Assembly: GCA_028279985.1 (NCBI GenBank)
Contig: JANQMR010000002.1
Span: forward strand, 1 to 64,000
Reading direction: 5' to 3'
Length of the DNA stretch: 64,000 bases
Source: Woeseiaceae bacterium
GTDB taxonomy: Bacteria > Pseudomonadota > Gammaproteobacteria > Steroidobacterales > Woeseiaceae
Shown here piece by piece: positions 46,177 through 56,079 of this stretch; position 1 is the stretch's first letter, and each line of letters opens with the position of its first letter. A model generated the notes under the pieces. That model worked only from the letters and a program-made list of their open reading frames with translations, ran no database searches and had not been told where the DNA came from. The translations under genes were made by a program, and so were the position numbers.

Positions 46177-48408
46177 TCAAAAGCTGTACTTCACACTGAT
46201 GCCGTAGGACCGCGGCATACCGAGGTAGTTTTGGGACGGGAAGATACCCCCGAGATTGTCGTACGATTGCGTTTTGTAGAACTTGTCGGTGAGGTTCTTG
46301 CCCCACACGGAGATGCTCCAGTGTTCATCGGCAGACACGAGGCCGGCCCGGCCGCTCCACAACCAGATCGCGTCCTGTGCACTCTGTCCGTTGTTACCCA
46401 GCGAGTAATAAACCTTGCTGCGGTAGACGAGGTCGCTCGCGGCGAATGCCAGCCAGCCGGATTGACCTACATCGAATTCGTAGCGCGCCCTGGCATTTAT
46501 CATCACCTCAGGCGAGTTGGACAGTCTGTTGCCCTGATTGTCGCCGGTGCCCGGGATCGTGTTGTATCTCGTGATCTCCGTGTCCATCAGGTTCGCGCCC
46601 AGCCAAAGCTGCAGCCCGTCGACCGGCGCCCATTGAGCGTCGAGTTCCAAGCCCGAGACCTCGGCGTCGCCTGCATTGGCGAGAACGAGTACCGGTACGC
46701 CGCCGCGAATCTCGGTAACGAAGGCCTGGAAGTCCTTCCAGTCGTAGTAGTAGCCGGCTGCATTAAGCCGCAGTCTTCCGTCGGCCAAGGTCGACTTGAC
46801 GCCCACTTCGTACGCATACAGCGTTTCCGGATCGAACGGCTCGAGCTCGGGAAGACTGAAAGATATGGCGCCCTTGTAGCCGCCCGACTTGAAGCCTTTG
46901 GTAACATTGGCGTACATCATGGCATCGTCGGATACGTCGAACTCGATGCCTATCTCACCCGTGACTTCGTCCGAAGTACTCTTGTCGAAGTACCGGGATA
47001 CCGGGGCAATTCCGATTGCCGGAAACGCCGACGTTCCGAACGGGTCGTGATCGAAGCCGAAATAGTCGAAAGTCTTTTCTTCGTCCGTATAGCGCAAGCC
47101 GCCAACGAGCCTGGTACGATCCGACAACGGAAGCTGGCCATGGGCAAAAAGCGCCCAGGACTTACCAACCTGCGTGAAGTTCTGCGACACCCGGCTCAGG
47201 AAGATATGCTCGTCCAAGGCTTGCTGGAAATCGAAAAACAGCTCATCTTCCGAAACGAAGCCGCCGATCACCCAATCGAATCCACCGGCCGTCGAGCCGG
47301 AAAGCCGGATCTCTTGCGAAAGCGCGTCGATCGCATTCGTCGACTGTACGTCGATCATGATGAGCGGCGTGCCGTCGGCGTCTTCGTTATAGACTCTGTC
47401 GTACTCCGAGTAACCCGTCACGGCCGTCAGGGTGGTATCGCCGATATCCCAGTTGATTCTCACCGTAACGGCGGTGCTTTCCGCGTCCTGGTCCTGCCCG
47501 TAGAATGAGCTGTTTTCTATGGTGTATCGATCCTCCAGCAAATCGGAGTAACCCAGGAAGCTCACACATTGCGTTTCGTCGCGGCGGCCCTCGATCGCGG
47601 CCTGGCACAAATTGCCGCTGAACGGCCCATCCAAGAAGCCGACGTGCTCGCGCCCGGCGCTGTCGGACTTGTCCGTCGAGCGGGTCACTGTTGCGATCAA
47701 CTCGAATTCGTCCGTCGGAGTCCACTCCAGTTTTCCCCGTACGGAAAGCTGGTCCAACTGGCCGATGCGCTGCCCGTTGAACGCATTCAGAAGCCAGCCG
47801 TCGTTTTGCTGAATGCTGAGGGCGGCCACTCGCGCGCTGAGTGTTTCGCTCAGCGGCCCGCCGACGGCGCCTTCGAATTCGAACCGCTCGAATTCGCCGA
47901 AATCGACGCGGGCGTAGCCGTTCAGTTCTTCTCCGGCGCGCCTGGTGAATACATTGACAGCGCCTCCCGTAGTGTTGCGGCCATACAGGGTACCTTGAGG
48001 GCCTTTGAGAACCTCGATACGCTCCAGGTCATAAAGTTGAAATCCCATCATCGGTACTAAAGGTTGAATCACTTCGTCAAGGTAGACGCCGACGGTCGGA
48101 TTGTTGTTGCTGAAAGCATCGTTCAGCCCGATTCCCCGGATCGTGTAAAGCGGATCGGTATCCCCGCTCGACCCCGTTGCGTAGAGTCCGGGCGTAAACC
48201 AGGAAATATCTTGCGCATTCATAATCGTGCGCTCGGCGACTTGTTCGCCGGTAAGTACCGAAATCGACATCGACACGTCTTGAACGTCCTGGCTGCGCTT
48301 TCGCGCCGTGACCGTTATTTCTTCCAGTATGTCCTGAGACAACGCCGGATCCGGCATAGCGATCGCGGCAATCAGCAAAGCTGCCGCAAAAACCATTTTC
48401 CTTTCCAT
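46177..48408 (-). CDS. TonB-dependent outer-membrane receptor
   Basis: Second island receptor, 743 aa. Signal peptide about 1-24 (AMPDPALSQ), TonB box-like EEITVTARKRSQ, then a plug domain with GLYATGSSGDTDPLYTIRGIG and GPQGTLYGRNTTGGAVNV, and a 22-strand type barrel ending with a terminal Phe (YGISVKYSF). Ligand unknown; barrel sequence is unlike the first receptor beyond family level. Starts with GGGGG before ATG at 48408 and is divergent from the MFS/hyuAB operon across 312 nt. Confidence 0.92.
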   Translation of the reverse strand: MERKMVFAAALLIAAIAMPDPALSQDILEEITVTARKRSQDVQDVSMSISVLTGEQVAERTIMNAQDISWFTPGLYATGSSGDTDPLYTIRGIGLNDAFSNNNPTVGVYLDEVIQPLVPMMGFQLYDLERIEVLKGPQGTLYGRNTTGGAVNVFTRRAGEELNGYARVDFGEFERFEFEGAVGGPLSETLSARVAALSIQQNDGWLLNAFNGQRIGQLDQLSVRGKLEWTPTDEFELIATVTRSTDKSDSAGREHVGFLDGPFSGNLCQAAIEGRRDETQCVSFLGYSDLLEDRYTIENSSFYGQDQDAESTAVTVRINWDIGDTTLTAVTGYSEYDRVYNEDADGTPLIMIDVQSTNAIDALSQEIRLSGSTAGGFDWVIGGFVSEDELFFDFQQALDEHIFLSRVSQNFTQVGKSWALFAHGQLPLSDRTRLVGGLRYTDEEKTFDYFGFDHDPFGTSAFPAIGIAPVSRYFDKSTSDEVTGEIGIEFDVSDDAMMYANVTKGFKSGGYKGAISFSLPELEPFDPETLYAYEVGVKSTLADGRLRLNAAGYYYDWKDFQAFVTEIRGGVPVLVLANAGDAEVSGLELDAQWAPVDGLQLWLGANLMDTEITRYNTIPGTGDNQGNRLSNSPEVMINARARYEFDVGQSGWLAFAASDLVYRSKVYYSLGNNGQSAQDAIWLWSGRAGLVSADEHWSISVWGKNLTDKFYKTQSYDNLGGIFPSQNYLGMPRSYGISVKYSF

Positions 48409-48720
48409 TGGTAACCCCCGAATTAAAGATCCGCCAGTCCCCTGTAACGGCAGAAGCCAATCGGATTCTGTGCTTTACAGGACACTAGATCAGGATCTTA
48501 GGGAATTTGTATCCAATATTCAATATTCAATTACACGCCAACATGTGGCATGATTCGCCCCTGCCGATACAAAGTGCCAATACAAAGGATACAAAGGACA
48601 CCCATCTGACATGCGAAAGCACATTCGCGCCAACGCCGACGAAGTCATTACCTATATCCTGACCTAATATTGTCGAACGCCTGGGAACAGCGTCAGACAT
48701 AGAAAAACAATAGGTAGTGC
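48409..48720. other. Divergent control region between receptor and MFS operon
   Basis: The 312 nt hold a partial copy of the dispersed repeat (48477-48488), AT-rich direct repeats (AATATTCAATATTCAAT near 48518), three ATACAAAG repeats (48566-48596) and a possible 18-codon frame at 48611-48667 (MRKHIRANADEVITYILT). The short frame lacks a good ribosome binding site and may be a remnant. Confidence 0.5.
48477..48488 (+). repeat. Dispersed repeat, partial copy 3 (ACAGGACACTAG)
   Basis: Twelve bases identical to the 3' part of the 14-mer found at 2961 and 14368, here inside the accessory block in the receptor/MFS intergenic region. Confidence 0.5.
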
Positions 48721-49917
48721 GTGAATAGAAACTCGATCAACGCCGAAGGACGAATCGAGCTTACCGCTCGATCCACCTTCGCAATGGTGTTTGTCGTTGT
48801 CTGCGCCTTTACGTCTCAGATAGCGGTACCGTTTTGGGTGGGCGCCATAATCGACGATTACGCGTTTACCGCGGAAATCGCCGGTACGATCGCCGGAATC
48901 GAGTTCACCACGGTTGCGGTCACGTCCTATCTCATAGCCGCACGTATTCACACGTTCAGCCCCCGCGCCATTTGTGCATTGGGCCTCATTATTCTCACCG
49001 TCTGCAACGCTTGGTCGACGATGATCGCGGACGCAACCAGCCTATCGATCTGCCGCGGTATAGCAGGTGTGGGCAAGGGGCTTACGATTTCCGCGGCGTT
49101 CGGGCTGGCTGGAAGGTCGGTGTCGCCCGCCCGTGCATTCGCTTTTCTAAACGGCGGTTACGCGTTGATGTCCGCCGCAACGTATTACGTGATCCCTTAT
49201 GTAATCAACTCGCACGGCGCATTCGGTGCGTTCGCGTTATTGAGCGCGGCAACGCTTGTGGGCGCTTGCTTTCTGCCGTGGATGCCCGGCAGGCGAAGCG
49301 TCGCCGTGGTCGGCGCCAGTCAATCCGGCGATCAATCGACGTCGGTGGTCGGCGGCGTGCTGACTTTGCTGTCGCTTGTCCTGTTCATCGGGGCGAGTGC
49401 GGCGATCGGGAGTTACGTCGAGCGACTCGGTCTTCGCACCGGCTTGCCCCTGACGGACGTCGGTATGGTCCTCTCGATAGCTGCGCTGGTCACGTTGATA
49501 GGCCCGGCGCTGGCGGTGGCATTCGACAAACGATACGGCTACAAAGTCCCGGTATTCATCGCGGTTATCGCAAAAGCCGTTCTGGCCCTGCTTCTGGGCA
49601 TGAGTGCGAGCGCCGCCGTATTCATCGTCAGCGTGCCGCTGTACAACATCGCAATGCTGTTCGCGGCAACTTACCTGCAAGCCTTGATGTCATTGGCCGA
49701 CAAGAAGGGGAGATTCGCCGCTGCGGCCGGCGCATCGATGACGCTCGGTGCGGGACTTGGAACCTTCGTCGGCGGTGTGACCATTACACGCTTTGGCCTG
49801 GAGCACATCGGAACCACCGCGGTGGTAATGCTGCTGCTCGTCCTCGTGCTTGTGTACCTGGCGACCAGTCGGCTTTCCTCGGCGCCCGGCCCAAAGGCTG
49901 CGGGCGTCGTTCATTGA
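48721..49917 (+). CDS. Major facilitator superfamily transporter
   Basis: Twelve-helix secondary transporter, 398 aa, GTG start. Segments run from VFVVVCAFTSQIAVPFWVG to the terminal LLLVLVLVYLATS. The central loop (about 185-205) is polar. CRGIAGVGKGLTISAAFGLAG corresponds to the usual MFS motif area of helix 4-5. The substrate is likely the cyclic amide or amino acid handled by the following HyuA/HyuB pair, 51 nt downstream. Confidence 0.85.
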   Translation: MNRNSINAEGRIELTARSTFAMVFVVVCAFTSQIAVPFWVGAIIDDYAFTAEIAGTIAGIEFTTVAVTSYLIAARIHTFSPRAICALGLIILTVCNAWSTMIADATSLSICRGIAGVGKGLTISAAFGLAGRSVSPARAFAFLNGGYALMSAATYYVIPYVINSHGAFGAFALLSAATLVGACFLPWMPGRRSVAVVGASQSGDQSTSVVGGVLTLLSLVLFIGASAAIGSYVERLGLRTGLPLTDVGMVLSIAALVTLIGPALAVAFDKRYGYKVPVFIAVIAKAVLALLLGMSASAAVFIVSVPLYNIAMLFAATYLQALMSLADKKGRFAAAAGASMTLGAGLGTFVGGVTITRFGLEHIGTTAVVMLLLVLVLVYLATSRLSSAPGPKAAGVVH

Positions 49918-49968
49918 AGATTTACGTACAACAGATACCGGTAAGGGAAAGCGGAGCGCAAAAGAAGA

Positions 49969-52023
49969 ATGCAGACAACCAATAAGCTGAGAGTTGGGGT
50001 CGATATCGGCGGTACCTTTACCGATCTCGTCGCTATCGACGATGAACTCGGCCGAATGCTGATTGCAAAAACGCCGTCCGTCCCCGGCGACTACGCCAGG
50101 GGTGTAACGAATGCACTCGACGACGTGATCGACGACTATTCTCAAATTGAGCTGTTCATCAACGGTACGACCGCGCCGCTGAATGCATTTCTCGAGCGAA
50201 AGGGTGCGCGGACGGCGATCGTGACGACAAAAGGCTTTGGAGACGCGTACGTCATACGGCGAAGTAACCGCATGCGGATGTACGACCTGCATTATGAGCA
50301 CGCGACACCCATAGTTCCGCGTTCCCTGACATTCGAGGTCGAGGAACGGCTCAATGCGCGCGGTGAAACCGTCACGCCGCTGAATGAACGTCAACTGGAA
50401 GAGATTCTGGTGCAACTGCGTGAGAACCAGGTCGAGTCAGTCGCGATCTGTTTTCTACATAGCTATAAGAACGACACGCATGAAAGGCGCGTGGCGGAGT
50501 TTTTCCGGCGCGAAGCGCCGGAACTATTCGTTTCTCCGTCTTACGAGATCTGCCGCGAGTGGCGTGAATACGAACGCTTGAGCACAACGGTCATCAACGC
50601 CTATATATCTCCCATATTGCAACGGTACTTACAGCAACTGAGTGCCCGTATCGACATAGAGGGTTTCGACAAGAAAGCGTTTGTGATGCAGTCGAACGGC
50701 GGGCTCATCAGCCTCAAGGACAGTGAATCTCGCGGGCTCTTGACGCTGATGTCCGGTCCGGTCGGCGCCTGTGTCGGTTCCGCGCTACTCAGCGAACAAC
50801 TCGATGAGAAAAATCTCATTTGCATCGACATGGGCGGCACGAGTTTCGAGGTGAGCCTGGTAGTCGACGGCAATGAGTCGGTCGTGCTGGAGACGGAGTT
50901 CGAAGGGTTTCCGATCCGCGCGCCAATGGTCGACATTCATTCGATTGGTGCAGGCGGGGGAAGTATCGCCTGGAACGAAAACGGCGCATTGCATGTCGGT
51001 CCACAAAGCGCGGCGGCGGTGCCCGGCCCGGCCTGTTATGGGCGAGGCGGGCGGCAACCTACCGTAACGGATGCGAATGTCGTTCTCGGGCGGGTCGATC
51101 CCGGTTGTTTTCTCGGCGGCCGCATGCAACTGGATGAGCAGGCGGCCCAAGAGGCAGTCGGCGGCCTTGCGAGCGACTTCGATATGACGATGAACGACAT
51201 GGCGGAAGGGATTCTCAATGTCATCAACTCGAAGATGGCCAACGCAATTCGCACGATGACCATACGAAAGGGTATCGATCCGCGCGATTTCTGTCTCGTC
51301 GCTTTCGGCGGTGCAGGGCCGATGCACGCCGCGCTGATCGCGGAGGAGCTCGAGATAGACAAGATAATCGTCCCGAACGTGGCCGGCGAGTTTTCCGCTT
51401 TCGGTATGCTGCACGCAGACGTACGACACGACATGTCGACTTCCGTAAACGAGAGACTGGCCCATGCGGATTGGGGGGCGGTGAGATCCGGTTTCGAAGC
51501 GATGGAATCGGAGCTGACCGCGCTCATGAGAAGCGAGGGGGTCGAATCGGCAAACATGCAGTTCATTCGTTACCTGGAACTTCGTTACGTGCGCCAGGAA
51601 TACACGGTCAGCGTCCAGGTGCCGGATGACGTCGAACTGGAGTCGTCGAGCTCACCCTTGTTCAAGAGTCTGTTCGATGCGCTCTACCTGAAGACATTTG
51701 GACACTCCAATCCCGACGAGGCCGGCGAGCTAGCCAACATCAGGGTGGAGGCCCGCGGCCTCAACAAAAACGCAAAGAGCAACCCCGTGACGCTTGTCGA
51801 TAACGAGATCAAGGAGCCGGCCGAAACCCGCTCCGTCGTATTTTCCGGAGAACGCGTCGATACACAGTTTATCGACCGCGCGCATCTGAAACCGGACGAA
51901 GTGCTGCACGGGCCGGCCATTGTCAACGAGCTGTCCTGCACGACGGTGGTTCCGCCGGGGTATTCGGCGAAACTGGACGATGCCGGCAACATAGTCATCA
52001 GCAGGCTGGGAGACTTGACGTGA
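49969..52023 (+). CDS. hyuA: Hydantoinase/oxoprolinase subunit A
   Basis: ATP-dependent half of a cyclic amide hydrolase in the HyuA/5-oxoprolinase/caprolactamase/acetone-carboxylase family; phosphorylates the substrate carbonyl. 684 aa. N-terminal actin-like ATPase motif VGVDIGGTFTDLVAID (9-24), ICIDMGGTSFEVSLV in the middle, GAGGGSIAW and the hydantoinase A domain with CLVAFGGAGPMHAA. It overlaps hyuB (GTGA), so the subunits are made together. Hydantoin, 5-oxoproline, N-methylhydantoin and lactams are all possible substrates. Confidence 0.93.
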   Translation: MQTTNKLRVGVDIGGTFTDLVAIDDELGRMLIAKTPSVPGDYARGVTNALDDVIDDYSQIELFINGTTAPLNAFLERKGARTAIVTTKGFGDAYVIRRSNRMRMYDLHYEHATPIVPRSLTFEVEERLNARGETVTPLNERQLEEILVQLRENQVESVAICFLHSYKNDTHERRVAEFFRREAPELFVSPSYEICREWREYERLSTTVINAYISPILQRYLQQLSARIDIEGFDKKAFVMQSNGGLISLKDSESRGLLTLMSGPVGACVGSALLSEQLDEKNLICIDMGGTSFEVSLVVDGNESVVLETEFEGFPIRAPMVDIHSIGAGGGSIAWNENGALHVGPQSAAAVPGPACYGRGGRQPTVTDANVVLGRVDPGCFLGGRMQLDEQAAQEAVGGLASDFDMTMNDMAEGILNVINSKMANAIRTMTIRKGIDPRDFCLVAFGGAGPMHAALIAEELEIDKIIVPNVAGEFSAFGMLHADVRHDMSTSVNERLAHADWGAVRSGFEAMESELTALMRSEGVESANMQFIRYLELRYVRQEYTVSVQVPDDVELESSSSPLFKSLFDALYLKTFGHSNPDEAGELANIRVEARGLNKNAKSNPVTLVDNEIKEPAETRSVVFSGERVDTQFIDRAHLKPDEVLHGPAIVNELSCTTVVPPGYSAKLDDAGNIVISRLGDLT

Positions 52024-53762
52024 GTTCGACGATTAACCCTATTACCGCTGAAGTCATCCGGAACGCTTTTTATGCAACCGCCGATGACATGAGCGCGGTG
52101 CTGAATCGCAGCGCGTACTCGACGACGATTTACGAGATTCACGACTATGGAATCTCCATCTACAACGAAAAAGTCGAGCTTCTCGCCCAAGCTCCGGGCA
52201 CGCCGTATTTTACGGGAGGGCTTGAAGCGGCCGTCCAGGCGGTCGTCGACAAGTTCGGTCTCGACACGCTAAAGGCAGGCGACGTTTTCGTAGTAAACGA
52301 CACGTATACAGTTGGCGCGCACCTCAACGACGTCGACATCATCAGCGTCTATGTGCACGAAGGAGAACCGGTCGGATTCGGCGCGGTCAGAGCGCATTGG
52401 GAAGATGTGGGTGCTGCGACGCCCGGGCACCCGGCCGGCACCACCGAGATTTATCAGGAAGGCATCCGGATTCCGCCCATTCGAATCATGTCCGGCGGCG
52501 AGTACGTATCGGACGTGGTCGATTTGTTGATGCTCAACTCCCGCTCGCCCAAGACGCTGTACGGCGATATGAGTGCGATGGTCGCCGCGGCGCGGATTGG
52601 CGAACGTCGATATCTCAGCTTGATCGAACGGTTTGGGCTCGACGTTATTCGCCAGGCGGCAACGGAGATTTTCGAGACCACGGAGGCCAAGTACCGTCAG
52701 TTCATCAGCAGTATTCCCGACGGCGTATATCGGGCGGAGGGCTGCAACGACAACGACAGCGTTTCGGACGAACCGGTGAACGTGAAAGTGACGGTGACCG
52801 TCAGCGGGAGTGAGCTTACCGTCGATACCACCGGATCCGACAAACAGCATGCGGGTAACATCAACGTCGGCTTGCCGTCGACCCGCGCCATGGCGAAGCT
52901 GGCGCTGGCGTTTCTGTATCCCAGCCCGGAGCCGGAAGTCAATGACGGCAGCTTTCGCGCTGTTAGTGTCGTCGCTGAAGAAGGTTCCATATTCTGGGCC
53001 CAGGAACCGGTGGCCGGAATGCGGCCGGTGCCGGTCATGCTGTTGCTGGACCTGATCATCAAGGCCTTGGCACCGGCGATTCCCGACCGGGTGGCCGCCG
53101 GTCTGCCGGGCGATTCCTGGAACTGGGAAGTGTATGGCCGAGACGCAACGACCGGAGAATTCTGGATCAATGGCGAATCGATGAACGGCGGCTGGGGTGC
53201 GAGCAAAGACCTCGACGGGGTAAGCGCGATTACTCACTCGGTCGCGGGCGATTTTCGCAACAATCCGATTGAAATTCAGGAGTCGAACACTCCGATTCTG
53301 ATTCGTTCGTTTCGCATGGGCATCGATAGCGGCGGAGCCGGTCAGTGGCGCGGCGGACTCAATACCATCAAGGAAATCGAAGTGTTGGAAGACCTCACTT
53401 TCCAGGCGCATTTCGAACGCACCAAGACGCCGCAATGGGGCTTGTTCCAAGGGGATAGCGGCGTCATACCGGAAGTGACGATCTACCCCGCCGGCGAGGA
53501 AGCGCCGTACAACGTACTCAAGACAGCGGGTATTCGCCTCGCCGCGGGAACTTTGGTTGTCGCCCAGACGAGTGGAGGCGGCGGATACGGCCACTCACTC
53601 GATCGTGATCCGGAAGCGGTACGTCAGGATGTATTGGACGGTTATGTTAGCTTGAAGGCCGCCGAAGACGTTTACGGCGTCACGTTAAACGGTCCAAGTC
53701 TCGATATCGATGGGGAGGCAACGACGCAGAACCGCCGATCGATGGCGAGACAGAAGGCTTAG
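52020..53762 (+). CDS. hyuB: Hydantoinase/oxoprolinase subunit B
   Basis: Partner of HyuA that completes ring hydrolysis. 580 aa, GTG start overlapping hyuA. Family signatures include INPITAEVIRNAFYATADDM, SIYNEKVELLAQAPGTP, GDVFVVNDTYTVGAHLNDV and HWEDVGAATPGHPAGTTE, the last with conserved metal-type His/Asp residues. C-terminal QTSGGGGYGHSLDRDPEAV is typical. Separate A and B genes match bacterial hydantoinase/caprolactamase organisation, whereas eukaryotic oxoprolinase is fused. Confidence 0.93.
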   Translation: MSSTINPITAEVIRNAFYATADDMSAVLNRSAYSTTIYEIHDYGISIYNEKVELLAQAPGTPYFTGGLEAAVQAVVDKFGLDTLKAGDVFVVNDTYTVGAHLNDVDIISVYVHEGEPVGFGAVRAHWEDVGAATPGHPAGTTEIYQEGIRIPPIRIMSGGEYVSDVVDLLMLNSRSPKTLYGDMSAMVAAARIGERRYLSLIERFGLDVIRQAATEIFETTEAKYRQFISSIPDGVYRAEGCNDNDSVSDEPVNVKVTVTVSGSELTVDTTGSDKQHAGNINVGLPSTRAMAKLALAFLYPSPEPEVNDGSFRAVSVVAEEGSIFWAQEPVAGMRPVPVMLLLDLIIKALAPAIPDRVAAGLPGDSWNWEVYGRDATTGEFWINGESMNGGWGASKDLDGVSAITHSVAGDFRNNPIEIQESNTPILIRSFRMGIDSGGAGQWRGGLNTIKEIEVLEDLTFQAHFERTKTPQWGLFQGDSGVIPEVTIYPAGEEAPYNVLKTAGIRLAAGTLVVAQTSGGGGYGHSLDRDPEAVRQDVLDGYVSLKAAEDVYGVTLNGPSLDIDGEATTQNRRSMARQKA

Positions 53763-53801
53763 ACAGCCGTTCTTCCCGACACCGGCTCCGGAGATCAGTG
53801 G

Positions 53802-54533
53802 ATGAAACACATACGCGTACTTCAGGCATTCGTTTTACCGGATAGAGACTTGCCCGCCTATCACGAAGCGCTGGAGAGCCGATACGGCAGACAGGATTTG
53901 AAAATAAGCGTCGACGCACCCCGGCACGCTCCCCAACTCCTCGAGCATGAATCGATGTCGTCGTTGCAACTCGCGGCCCCGGAGCTCATCCGTACCGCGC
54001 TGGCCGCTGAAAACGAGGGCGTAAACGGGATCGTCGTGGATTGTATGGCGGACCCGTCTCTGGAAGTGATGAGAGAAGCGGTATCGGTACCGGTTCTTGG
54101 GCCCGGACACACTTCGATGTATGCCGCCGCCATGCTCGGACAACGCTTTAGCTTGCTGGTCACGACACCGTATTCCCGGCGCTACATGCTTCAGCACGTC
54201 CGGCGGGCCGGTCTATCCGATTGCTTTGCATCGTGCCGAGCCGTCGACACACCGCCTTCGGAAATCGACAAGAATCGCGACCGTACCGTGGAGCGCCTCG
54301 CAGAAGCGGCGAAGGCCGCGGTCGTCGAGGATGGCGCCGATACGGTCGTTTTGGCCTGCACCGGTTTTTCTTATCTGATCGACGACATTTCGACCTGCTT
54401 GAAAGAGTCCGGGATCGACGTACCGGTTGTCGACCCGCTCGGAGTGACCATTAGTGTAGTGTCCGCCTTGATCGATGCCAATTTGTCCCACAGTCGGCTG
54501 GCCTACCCGGCTTCCGGTATTGCACCCGAATAG
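53802..54533 (+). CDS. Aspartate/glutamate/hydantoin racemase family protein
   Basis: Cofactor-independent racemase using two cysteines: Cys81 (IVVDCMADPSL) and Cys186 (VVLACTGFSYL) are both present, so the two-base mechanism is intact. 243 aa, fits hydantoin racemase (HyuE) length. LGPGHTSMYAAAMLG lies between the two halves. Its place right after hyuAB suggests it racemises the ring substrate or a carboxylated ring-opening product before the aminotransferase step. Confidence 0.87.
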   Translation: MKHIRVLQAFVLPDRDLPAYHEALESRYGRQDLKISVDAPRHAPQLLEHESMSSLQLAAPELIRTALAAENEGVNGIVVDCMADPSLEVMREAVSVPVLGPGHTSMYAAAMLGQRFSLLVTTPYSRRYMLQHVRRAGLSDCFASCRAVDTPPSEIDKNRDRTVERLAEAAKAAVVEDGADTVVLACTGFSYLIDDISTCLKESGIDVPVVDPLGVTISVVSALIDANLSHSRLAYPASGIAPE

Positions 54534-54545
54534 GAGGAGCCGGCT

Positions 54546-55736
54546 ATGAAATGGCCTGCACGGCGTATGGCTACGCAAGCCAATAAGAGTTTCGGGATGT
54601 ATGAAGCCGCTGCCAGGCTCGAGGCAGAGGGCGCCGACATCATTCACCTCGAAGTCGGGCGTCCGTCCGAGGACACCCCGGTCCATATCAAGGAAGCTGC
54701 GAAGCAGGCATTGGACGACGGCATTGTCCACTACGGCGACCTGCAAGGCACAGGGACGCTGCGCAAGGCCCTCGCCGACAAGTTGCGGCGCGACAATTGC
54801 CTGACTTTCGGCGCTGACGAAATCCTGATTACGACGGGCCTCACCCAGGCCTCGTTCGCGGCATTCATGGCGGGTATCGATCACGGCGATGAGGTCATCG
54901 TTCTCGATCCCTATTACCCGCAACACAATTCGAAAATCGCGCTCGTCGGCGGCCAGGTCGTTACCGTGCGAATGTCGGCCGGCAACGGATTTCGACCGGA
55001 CCCTGCCGTACTCGAAGCCGCCATCACCGAGCGTTCCAAGATGCTGGTGCTCATCAACCCGGGCAATCCAGCGGGAACGGTTCTGACCCGCGAAGAGCTC
55101 GAGGCGATTGCGGACATTGCGACCCGCCACGACCTGATCGTGTTGTCGGACGAAGTTTACGAATTGATCGTCTACGACGACCACGAACACATCAGTATTG
55201 CGTCCTTACCTGGAATGAGTGAGCGTACCATCACCCTCGGCGCATTCACCAAAGCCTATTCGATGGATGGATGGCGCATGGGCTACGCGGCAGCAAAGCC
55301 GGAGTTCATCCAACAGATGCAACTCGTCACACTGAACAGTACGACACACCCCTGTGTGTTCGCTCAGGAAGGGGCGCTTGCCGCGATCGTCGGTCCACAG
55401 GAGCCGATGCTCGCAATGGTAGCCGAGGATCGTCGGCGGCGGGATCTAACCGTCGAGCGTTTGAACGCCATGCCGGGAATCTCCTGTCGTTCGCCGCAAG
55501 GCGGAATCTACGCATTTCCGGATTTCAGCAGTTTGAGTATGTCGTCGGAAGCGCTCGTCACAGGCATACTCGAAGAAGCACATGTCGCACTGGAGTCGGG
55601 TTCGTTCTACGGCGAAAGCGGCCAGGGGCATCTGCGCGTTTGTTTCGGGTCAGAACCCTATGCCCGCGTGGCGGAAGCCATGGACCGGCTCGAGCGATAC
55701 GTGAGCCGTTTCGCCAGCGCACGCAAAACCAGTTGA
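54546..55736 (+). CDS. Class I/II PLP aminotransferase
   Basis: Fold-type I aminotransferase, 396 aa, close in pattern to aspartate/aromatic aminotransferases. AGGAGG at 54532-54537, 8 nt before the ATG, is an ideal ribosome binding site. Motifs: ITTGLTQASFAAFMAGI, NPGNPAGTV (171-179), DEVYELIVYDDHEH and PLP Lys236 (GAFTKAYSMDGWRMGY), with the substrate-carboxylate Arg near the C-terminus in LRVCFGS. It would deaminate the amino acid released by HyuAB and the racemase. Confidence 0.92.
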   Translation: MKWPARRMATQANKSFGMYEAAARLEAEGADIIHLEVGRPSEDTPVHIKEAAKQALDDGIVHYGDLQGTGTLRKALADKLRRDNCLTFGADEILITTGLTQASFAAFMAGIDHGDEVIVLDPYYPQHNSKIALVGGQVVTVRMSAGNGFRPDPAVLEAAITERSKMLVLINPGNPAGTVLTREELEAIADIATRHDLIVLSDEVYELIVYDDHEHISIASLPGMSERTITLGAFTKAYSMDGWRMGYAAAKPEFIQQMQLVTLNSTTHPCVFAQEGALAAIVGPQEPMLAMVAEDRRRRDLTVERLNAMPGISCRSPQGGIYAFPDFSSLSMSSEALVTGILEEAHVALESGSFYGESGQGHLRVCFGSEPYARVAEAMDRLERYVSRFASARKTS

Positions 55737-55761
55737 CATCTGCGAGTCGCACACCGTTCAA

Positions 55762-56079
55762 ATGTTATTTGCCATCACAGTCATTGCGAAACCCGATGCT
55801 GAAGAAGCGATCGAGGAGCTACTGCAGGAACATCGCGAGTATCACCAGAAAAAGCTGGCGGAGACGTATTTAGGTGGGCCGATCTTCCTCGAGGACAACA
55901 AAACGCGCGCTGGAGGGTTGATGATCATGGACTTTCCGGACAGATCGGCCGCGGAAGACTTTTTGTCGAACCAGCCGTTCAATCGCGCGGGAATCATCGA
56001 TCACATACAGATTTATCCATTCGAGCCCATGGTTGTTAATGGAGAAGTGCTCGACGGAGGCAGCGATGGATCTCTTTGA
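55762..56079 (+). CDS. YciI-like protein
   Basis: 105-aa alpha-beta barrel-like protein of the YciI family, second in the window. MLFAITVIAKPDAEEAIEELLQEHREYHQKK has the conserved His, followed by GGPIFLEDNKTRAGGLMIMDFPDRSAAEDFL. Some homologues act as dehalogenases or ring-processing lyases in degradation operons, so a minor enzymatic role in this operon is possible. Its 3' end overlaps the nitroreductase by 14 nt. Confidence 0.82.
   Translation: MLFAITVIAKPDAEEAIEELLQEHREYHQKKLAETYLGGPIFLEDNKTRAGGLMIMDFPDRSAAEDFLSNQPFNRAGIIDHIQIYPFEPMVVNGEVLDGGSDGSL

Noticed and set aside
46231-47508. Plus-strand open frame of about 425 codons
   Set aside because: Antisense to the second TonB receptor; composition is that of a shadow frame.
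54447-54462. Fourth copy of the dispersed TAGTGTCC motif
   Set aside because: Only about 8 bases match and it is within the coding sequence of the racemase, so it is probably chance.
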